Assembly (NCBI GenBank): GCA_007279775.1
Contig: QYPD01000033.1
Coordinates: 1-16,258 of the forward strand
DNA: 16,258 nt
Source: Spirochaetia bacterium
Lineage (GTDB): Bacteria; Patescibacteriota; Minisyncoccia; UBA6257; UBA9933
Reading direction: 5' to 3'
The notes under the pieces were generated by a model. The model ran no database searches, was not told where the DNA came from, and was given only the letters and a program-made list of their open reading frames with translations. Shown one piece after another: positions 12,598 to 16,258 of the stretch. The translations under genes were made by a program, and so were the position numbers. Each line of letters starts with the position of its first letter. Positions within the stretch are counted from its first letter, which is position 1.

Positions 12598-14367
12598 TTA
12601 GACTATTATTACAACAGGCAAAATCATCGGCCTTCTCTTGGTCTTATTATACAAGAATTGTCCGATTTGGTCTCTAATTAAAGATTTCAAGTAATCAGTG
12701 TCTATTTGCTGGTGCCTGGGAATTCGAGCAACCAAAGCTCTGATGTATTTTCTCAAATCTTCCACAAAATCTTTGCTCTCGCGTAAATGAATGAACCCAC
12801 GTGAAATAATATCGGGATTTTTAAGGAATTGGCCCGTTCTACGATCAAGTGTAGCGATTACCACAACCATTCCTTCTTGCGCCAAAACTCTCCTATCCCT
12901 TAAAACAATTTCTCCCACGTCGCCAACTCCCAAACCGTCAACCATCACGTAAAATGCCGGAATATTTTCGGAAGTTATCTTCGCAGAATCTTTGGTTAAA
13001 AGCACTATCTGACCGTTATCAATCAAAATTGTTTCTTCGGGTTTAAGACCAATGGCTTCTTGCGCGTTTTGAGCATTCCGCCAACGCATAAAATAATAGC
13101 CGTGGATTGGAACCACAAATCTCGGCTTAATCATCCGCACGACGGCTTTTAATTCTTCCTGCGGAGCATGGCCGCTGGAGTGAATGTCTATCATTTTGTA
13201 GTGATAAACCAAAGCGCCCTGCCGCGAAAAATCATCTTTCAAAATCTGGACGCTTCTTTCGTTGCCCGGGACAATTGAAGAAGAAAGAATAACGGTATCG
13301 CCTTTTTTTATTCGGATATTACGATGTTCGCCGTTAACGATTTTCATCAAACTGGCGTTCGGCTCGCCCTGGGCGCCGGTACAAAGAATGACAAGTTTGT
13401 CGTCACGATATTTATGGATTTCTTCCAAAGGAATAATCGTATCTTTTTTCACCTTCATAAAATTAAGATTCCTGGCAATTTGGACGTTTGTTTTCATTGA
13501 AAGGCCGCTGATCGCCACTTTTTTGTTCATTTTTTCGGCGATTTTGATTATTTCGGCGATTCTGTCTAAAAGCGAAGCAAACGTGCCGACAATAATCCTG
13601 CCGCCGGCTTTTTTGAAAAGTTTTTCTATTTCCTGTTCAACCACCCTTTCGGAAATGGAATAACCCGGCTCTTCCGCGCCGGTCGATTCCAAAAGCAAAG
13701 TGTGAATTTTTTGTTTACCGATTTTTTCCCAAACGTCCAAATTTTTCGGCCTGCCTTCGTTGTCATAATCGAATTTAAATTCTCCTCCATGGACCATTTT
13801 ACCTACTGGCGTTTCCAAGATTATTCCGACGCCGTCGGGAATATTGTGGGTGACGCCAAAAAATTCCGCTTTGAAATTTTTCGAAAGCTGACGGATGTCT
13901 CCTGCCTTAACCACTTCAAAATTTATTTTCGGCGCTTTGGGAAAATCCTCCTGCCGCCTGAGAATAATTTCTTTTGTCATCGCGGCGGTAAAAAGCGGCG
14001 GGTTGCCAAGTTTATCCATTATGTAAGGAATGGCGCCAATGTGGTCGTAGTGGCCATGAGTGATGATTATCGCTTTTACTTTATTTTTCCTTTCTTCGAG
14101 ATAAGTGACGTTGGGGATAATATAATCTATGCCTGGAGTCGCTTCTTCCGGAAATTGCAAACCGGCATCCAAAACGACGATTTCATCTTCATATTCAAAA
14201 AACATCATATTACGGCCGACTTCTTCAAGTCCGCCCAGGGTCGCAAAACGCACCGCTTCTTCTTTTTTAAGCGTTTCTATTTCTTTCTCTTTTTTAGGAG
14301 AATAAATTTTTCTCCGCGTTATTGTTGATTTTTGCCTGGCTAATTGCCTGACTGATTGTCTAATCAT
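12598..14367 (-). CDS. rnj: Ribonuclease J
   Basis: A protein of 589 residues: a beta-lactamase and beta-CASP ribonuclease that degrades and matures RNA with endo- and 5'-exonuclease activity. A basic tail of about 35 residues precedes the catalytic domain. The metal site is THGHYDHIGA (His104, His106, Asp108, His109), with Tyr at the position that is often Glu. THNIPD supplies His174. The third ligand segment reads MVHGGEFKFD where the family usually has HTGDFK, putting Glu196 in place of the metal-ligand Asp. The beta-CASP segments CTGAQGEPNASL and DIHSSGHAPQEEL are intact, and the C-terminal dimer domain ends at 589. It lies between tRNA-Leu and trpS on the same strand; the leader is AT-rich, without a Shine-Dalgarno. 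Confidence 0.94.
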   Translation of the reverse strand: MIRQSVRQLARQKSTITRRKIYSPKKEKEIETLKKEEAVRFATLGGLEEVGRNMMFFEYEDEIVVLDAGLQFPEEATPGIDYIIPNVTYLEERKNKVKAIIITHGHYDHIGAIPYIMDKLGNPPLFTAAMTKEIILRRQEDFPKAPKINFEVVKAGDIRQLSKNFKAEFFGVTHNIPDGVGIILETPVGKMVHGGEFKFDYDNEGRPKNLDVWEKIGKQKIHTLLLESTGAEEPGYSISERVVEQEIEKLFKKAGGRIIVGTFASLLDRIAEIIKIAEKMNKKVAISGLSMKTNVQIARNLNFMKVKKDTIIPLEEIHKYRDDKLVILCTGAQGEPNASLMKIVNGEHRNIRIKKGDTVILSSSIVPGNERSVQILKDDFSRQGALVYHYKMIDIHSSGHAPQEELKAVVRMIKPRFVVPIHGYYFMRWRNAQNAQEAIGLKPEETILIDNGQIVLLTKDSAKITSENIPAFYVMVDGLGVGDVGEIVLRDRRVLAQEGMVVVIATLDRRTGQFLKNPDIISRGFIHLRESKDFVEDLRKYIRALVARIPRHQQIDTDYLKSLIRDQIGQFLYNKTKRRPMILPVVIIV

Positions 14368-14414
14368 ATATTTTTATTTATTTAATAATATTTTTTAAAT
14401 GCGCGCCACAAAAG

Positions 14415-14497
14415 TGGGCGAGGAGGGACTTGAACCCTCAAGATCTCGCGATCATAGACTCCTGAAGCCTACGTGTTTGCCATTTCACCACTCGCCC
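14415..14497 (-). tRNA. tRNA-Leu(CAG)
   Basis: An 83-nt cloverleaf. Acceptor GGGCGAG pairs with CTCGCCC; the D stem is GTG/CAC; anticodon stem TAGGC/GTCTA closes the loop TTCAGGA with anticodon CAG (14462-14464). The long variable arm is GATC-GCGA-GATC, and the T arm is GAGGG-TTCAAGT-CCCTC. The long variable arm and anticodon identify leucine (codon CUG). The discriminator is A and the next bases are not CCA, so CCA must be added after transcription. It begins 4 bp after the cupin stop and lies 47 bp before RNase J, probably in a shared transcript. Confidence 0.95.
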
Positions 14498-14501
14498 GTT
14501 T

Positions 14502-14837
14502 TTATTTTCCTCTTCCCTCGTATTTTTCAAAAATCGCCCAAAAACTCAAAATTCCTTCACTTTTATTATGGATTCTGTGAAAGTCGCCTTCCTTAACTGG
14601 AACAACATCGCCGGTTTTCACGTCAATGTTTTGCGAACCGTTTTCCATCGTTCCTTCGCCTTTAATGAAAAGGTAAACCTCGTCGGCTTCGGCGTGTGAA
14701 TGCCCCATTGTAGATTCATGGGGATTAAGTTCCGTTAAGGAAATTTCCAGATCTTTAAGTTCGGGCAGGTCGTAAACCTTATAAACCTCATTATCTTTTA
14801 TAAGCTTGGCAAGTTGTTTATATCTTTCAATATCCAT
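14502..14837 (-). CDS. Small cupin-domain protein
   Basis: A protein of 111 residues forming a single cupin barrel. Motif 1 is GHSHAEADEVYLFIKGEG (45-62), with metal ligands His46, His48 and Glu53. Motif 2 is GDVVPVKEGDFHRIHN (76-91), with His87. All four canonical ligands are present, so it should bind a divalent metal. The length and motifs fit mannose-6-phosphate-isomerase-like small cupins, which may act as sugar isomerases, epimerases or binding proteins. The substrate cannot be named from sequence. It lies between the solute-binding protein gene and tRNA-Leu on one strand, without a clear Shine-Dalgarno. Confidence 0.88.
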   Translation of the reverse strand: MDIERYKQLAKLIKDNEVYKVYDLPELKDLEISLTELNPHESTMGHSHAEADEVYLFIKGEGTMENGSQNIDVKTGDVVPVKEGDFHRIHNKSEGILSFWAIFEKYEGRGK

Positions 14838-14860
14838 AAGAAAAAGTCAAGTTATTAAAT

Positions 14861-16258
14861 TTATTTAAATACTCTCGCCGTCCTAATATACCAATTTTCA
14901 ATGTTTTTAAAACGGCCGCTAGCGGAATTTATTTCAGTTTCTTCAAAGCCTTCCAATTGCGGTTTACTAACGTAAGTATAGTCGGGCGAAAAAAGAAAAA
15001 CTGCAGGCTGGTCGCCAACAATAAGCGATTGCAAACTTGAAAGAGCTGACTGACGTTTTGAGTTGTTCATTGTTTCCCGTGAAATTTCGATTAAATTATC
15101 AACCGACTTATTTTTATAAAGCGACAGATTGAATCCCGGATAAAATTTCTGCGACGAATACCAAAAAGAAGACATATCGGGGTTGCTATAACTCGTAAAA
15201 CTGTTTCCAAAAATTATCATTTCGTAATTTCTGGTTTTGATTATTTCGTCTATTTCTTCAGACGACTTTGCCAAAACATTCAATTTAACGCCTATTTTCG
15301 TCCAATCGGAAGCTATTATATTAGCAGCGTCTTCCAAGAATTGGACTTTCGGCGAAATCAAATTGAATTCCAAGCGGAATGTTTCTTTTTTAACTATTTT
15401 CTCGCGGACTCCGTCTTCGCCAATCCGCCAGCCATCAGCGTCTAAAATACTCGCCGCTTTTTCCAATGAAAAAGCGCTCTCGGAAGAAACTTTCTGGCTA
15501 TAACCATCCATTCCCAAAACTATCGGCCCATCGGCAACCACCGCGCCGCCGTTAAAAATTTCGTCTATCATTTTTTTCTTATCGGTGGCGTAATCCAAGG
15601 CCATTCTCACGTTTTTCCCGGCCAAATTTTTTTGGGCGTAAGAATTAAAAAACAGCGCGTAATATCTCGGCATCATCAAACTGAAAATCTTGCTGTTTAT
15701 GCTTATCTTTTCAAGATTTTTCGCGCTCAATCCGCCAAAACCGCTTATTTCACCCGAATTAAAAGCGTTTATTAATTCATCTTCGCTTTTATAAAATTTA
15801 AAAACCACGCTTTCAATGTAGGGTTTTTTGCCGAAATAGGCTTCGTTTCTGACGAATTTATATTCTGAAATAAATCCGGATTTTTCTTTTTTGAAAGATT
15901 GGAATTTGAAAGGCCCGTTTCCCGTCGGCTCAAGATTATAATCGGAAATTTTAATGTTTGCCGCCGGAGTGTCTGTAAAAAGATGCGCCGGAATTATCAC
16001 CAAATTTTTCAGCGTTTCATCAAAAAAGAAATAAGGTTCGGAAAGTGCCACTTTCATTTCCAATTTACTTATAACTTCCGTCTGGGCTCCGCGCCACATT
16101 GATTCAAGCGGCGATTGCGTGTCGCTATTTTGAATTTTCTTTATGGTAAAATCAATATCCTGGCTTGTTATCGGCTGCTTATCATCCCAAAAAATATCAG
16201 CTTTTAAACGAATATCCCAAACTTTTCCATTATCGCTCATCTTGATACTGTCTGATAA
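14861..16258 (-). CDS. Family 5 extracellular solute-binding protein (OppA/DppA type), 5' end missing
   Basis: The frame stays open to the right edge: six more codons (LSDSIK) lie before the first visible Met, and the expected family context (LAxSYEISxDGKVW) shows that this Met is internal. The 465 visible residues cover most of the SBP_bac_5 fold. They run from KVWDIRLKADIFWDDKQPITSQDIDFTI through PTGNGPFKFQ, VRMALDYATDKKKMID and FNLISPKVQFLEDAANIIASDWTKIGVKLNV to the C-terminal lobe. Such proteins capture peptides, nickel or sugars for an ABC importer. The ligand and the permease genes are not visible. The signal peptide or lipobox would be beyond the window. Confidence 0.92.
   Translation of the reverse strand, partial: LSDSIKMSDNGKVWDIRLKADIFWDDKQPITSQDIDFTIKKIQNSDTQSPLESMWRGAQTEVISKLEMKVALSEPYFFFDETLKNLVIIPAHLFTDTPAANIKISDYNLEPTGNGPFKFQSFKKEKSGFISEYKFVRNEAYFGKKPYIESVVFKFYKSEDELINAFNSGEISGFGGLSAKNLEKISINSKIFSLMMPRYYALFFNSYAQKNLAGKNVRMALDYATDKKKMIDEIFNGGAVVADGPIVLGMDGYSQKVSSESAFSLEKAASILDADGWRIGEDGVREKIVKKETFRLEFNLISPKVQFLEDAANIIASDWTKIGVKLNVLAKSSEEIDEIIKTRNYEMIIFGNSFTSYSNPDMSSFWYSSQKFYPGFNLSLYKNKSVDNLIEISRETMNNSKRQSALSSLQSLIVGDQPAVFLFSPDYTYVSKPQLEGFEETEINSASGRFKNIENWYIRTARVFK

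Noticed and set aside
13702..14328. Open plus-strand frame of about 200 codons
   Set aside because: It is entirely antisense to the RNase J gene, Phe-rich from complementing Lys and Glu codons, and has no recognisable domain.
16238..16240. Start codon of the solute-binding protein at the first visible Met
   Set aside because: The frame remains open to the window edge, and the family has about 80 more residues plus a signal peptide upstream.

Overview
The window looks like a piece of a small, AT-rich bacterial chromosome from the Candidate Phyla Radiation (Patescibacteria), most likely a Parcubacteria-type lineage. That placement is an inference. It rests on the split transketolase, the minimal RecO, the paralog-type hypothetical protein at 89-751 (a family I recall from Parcubacteria assemblies), the tRNA without an encoded CCA, short intergenic gaps with many palindromic repeats, and a near absence of Shine-Dalgarno sites.

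Layout. Positions 1-930 hold a self-contained transcription unit on the minus strand. It has a near-consensus extended -10 promoter, a leader of about 135 nt with a long RNA hairpin capped by a GAAA tetraloop, the only strong ribosome binding site in the window, a 220-residue protein of unknown function with a very GC-rich 3' end, and a Rho-independent terminator. Positions 939-4333 (minus) form a sugar-phosphate operon: gap, rpiB and the two halves of a split transketolase, so lower glycolysis plus the non-oxidative pentose phosphate pathway. Positions 4457-6068 (minus) hold a SpoU-family RNA methyltransferase, a small CxxC...CxxC zinc ribbon protein with its own terminator, and a membrane-anchored DsbA-like thiol oxidoreductase. 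A 144-152 bp inverted-repeat element separates these from a plus-strand cluster at 6263-11415: short RecO, a membrane-anchored DUF11-like surface protein, glycyl-tRNA synthetase and a multi-pass family 2 glycosyltransferase. From 11501 to the right edge everything is on the minus strand: trpS, RNase J, tRNA-Leu(CAG), a small cupin, and a family 5 solute-binding protein that runs off the window.

Metabolism fits a fermentative, reduced organism that interconverts sugar phosphates and takes up peptides or similar solutes. The cell-surface genes (DsbA-like, DUF11-like, glycosyltransferase, solute-binding protein) suggest an elaborated envelope.

The most interesting signals are not the housekeeping genes. 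First, the 89-930 unit looks like an independently expressed cassette with a structured RNA leader and a possibly hypervariable C-terminus. Second, palindromic repeats are spread through the window. Two sit in frame inside coding sequences (a perfect 26-bp palindrome in the RNA methyltransferase and an approximately 80-bp one in the glycosyltransferase). Three repeats lie directly against start codons (gap, rpiB, recO), where a ribosome binding site would be expected. Third, degenerate heptamer tracts (NNTAAGA) occur at two intergenic sites. No complete new defence or mobile system with its own enzymes is visible here.
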